Made by a program: the position numbers and the translations under genes. Below, piece by piece: positions 29,532 to 30,346 of a stretch of 30,346 nucleotides of DNA. The notes under the pieces are model-generated. The model saw nothing but the letters and a program-made list of their open reading frames with translations. It had not been told where the DNA came from and ran no database searches. Position 1 is the stretch's first letter. Each line of letters opens with the position of its first letter. This DNA is from an uncultured Oscillospiraceae bacterium (GTDB lineage: Bacteria; Bacillota; Clostridia; Oscillospirales; Oscillospiraceae), in the NCBI GenBank assembly GCA_934589525.1, contig CAKTOB010000026.1, positions 1-30,346 of the forward strand. Reading direction: 5' to 3'.

Positions 29532-30346
29532 TTAGAAAATGGGGACAACGGCACCGGAGTAGGTGTTGTTGATGTAATCCTTGACTTCCTGGCTGGTCAG
29601 GGCCTTTACCAGGGCCTGGGTCTTCTCGGTGTTCTCGTTGCCTTCCTTGACCACCAGCACGTTTGCGTAGGTCTGGGCGGAAACGGAGTTGGGGTCTTCG
29701 GTGGCCAGGGCGTCGGTACCGGCGTTCAGACCGGCGTTCAGGGCGTAGTTGCCGTTGATGACGGCCAGGGCCACGGAGTCACGGACACCGGCGATCTGGG
29801 CGGCTTCCATCTCGACGATCTCCACATTCGTGGGGTTCTCGGCAATATCCAGGGCGGTGGCTTCCATGCCCACGCCGTCCTTCAGCTTGATGATGCCGTT
29901 GGCCTCCAGCAGCAGCAGCGCCCGGGCCCGGTTGGAGCCGTCGTTGGGAATGGCGATCTTGTCGCCGCTAGCCAGGTCTGCAATGGCGCTCTTGGTACCG
30001 GCGTAGATGCCGAAGGGCTCGTAGTGGATGGCGGCAACGCTTACCAGGTGGGTGCCGTTCTCGGAATTAAAGGTATCCAGGTAGGGCTGATGCTGGAAGT
30101 AGTTGGCATCGCACTCGCCGTCTTCTACCACGTTGTTGGGCACCACATAGTCGGCGTACTCGGTGACTTTCAGAGTCCAGCCGTCCTTGGCAAGGACTTC
30201 TCCGGCAACCTTCAGAATTTCGGCATGGGGCGTGGGGGAGGCGGCAACGGTGATGGTCTTGTCATCGGCGCCGGACTTGCTGCCGCAGGCGGTCAGCAGC
30301 CCCAGGCACAGGGTCAGTGCAAGTACAATGGAAATGGTCTTTTTCA
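29532..30346 (-). CDS. metQ: MetQ/NlpA-family methionine-binding lipoprotein, 5' end cut
   Basis: This substrate-binding lipoprotein belongs to the MetNIQ methionine ABC importer. The frame reaches the window edge, which falls one base short of the full ATG. The deduced protein is 271 residues: signal peptide with lipobox LLTAC (Cys21), then TITVAASPTPHAEIL, ANYFQHQPYLDTFN, IAIPNDGSNRARALLLLEANGIIKL and AVINGNYALNAGL, all standard for MetQ. C-terminal residues are intact (YINNTYSGAVVPIF). Other NlpA-family members bind different substrates, but the match to MetQ is good. Partners metN and metI, and any S-box or T-box leader, would lie beyond the window. Confidence 0.93.
   Translation of the reverse strand, partial: KKTISIVLALTLCLGLLTACGSKSGADDKTITVAASPTPHAEILKVAGEVLAKDGWTLKVTEYADYVVPNNVVEDGECDANYFQHQPYLDTFNSENGTHLVSVAAIHYEPFGIYAGTKSAIADLASGDKIAIPNDGSNRARALLLLEANGIIKLKDGVGMEATALDIAENPTNVEIVEMEAAQIAGVRDSVALAVINGNYALNAGLNAGTDALATEDPNSVSAQTYANVLVVKEGNENTEKTQALVKALTSQEVKDYINNTYSGAVVPIF

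Overview
The window looks like chromosomal DNA from a Gram-positive gut Clostridia member, probably Oscillospiraceae or a close relative. The reasons are the GC-rich coding, AGGAGG-type ribosome binding sites with sigma-A promoters (TTGACA-17-TATAAT), sigma-factor/membrane-protein pairs of a kind I associate with this group, the rpmH-rnpA-yidD-yidC-khpB block, and a UvrX/YolD-type error-prone polymerase pair. This placement is inference; no 16S sequence is present.

Layout. 1-194: the 3' end of a 5S rRNA gene, tRNA-Asn(GTT) and a terminator. 195-2330: a scarred insertion zone with an IS200/IS605-like left-end remnant, the 5' part of a broken gene, and an intact IS1634-type element with matching terminal inverted repeats. 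2425-6245: an ECF-like sigma factor, overlapped by a large single-pass membrane protein and followed by a second membrane protein sharing the same N-terminus. 6267-9460: a zinc-ribbon membrane protein divergent from a Y-family polymerase/YolD-like operon; the shared promoter region carries a LexA-like box. 9474-12302 (minus strand): a small zinc-ribbon protein, then ruvC-ruvA-ruvB led by a 45-residue membrane protein. 12362-12866: a gene-free repeat island built as one long imperfect palindrome. 13080-14207: UDP-galactopyranose mutase (glf). 14357-18777: an AgrC/LytTR-type two-component system divergent from a secreted beta-propeller-like protein. 18854-21946: typA and a CapA-like protein. 22016-25187: rpmH, rnpA, yidD, yidC, khpB. 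25186-29513: a tightly packed run of sigma factor, putative anti-sigma protein, lipoprotein, MBOAT acyltransferase and DHHW/AlgX-like protein. 29532-30346 (minus): metQ, cut by the window edge inside its start codon.

How the genes work together. Two separate ECF-like sigma modules each have a TGTAAC promoter element immediately upstream, which suggests autoregulation. The second looks like an envelope-stress operon coupled to extracellular polysaccharide O-acylation. The ruv genes and the polymerase/YolD pair are DNA-repair units. The two-component system probably controls the propeller protein across the divergent promoter. The rpmH-khpB block is the conserved ribosome/RNase P/membrane-insertion cluster usually found near the origin, but here without dnaA or mnmE beside it. 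The most unusual items are the concentric palindromic island, the sigma-MBOAT-DHHW operon, the chimeric sigma-linked membrane protein and the two-component/propeller locus. None is proven to be a new system from sequence alone.
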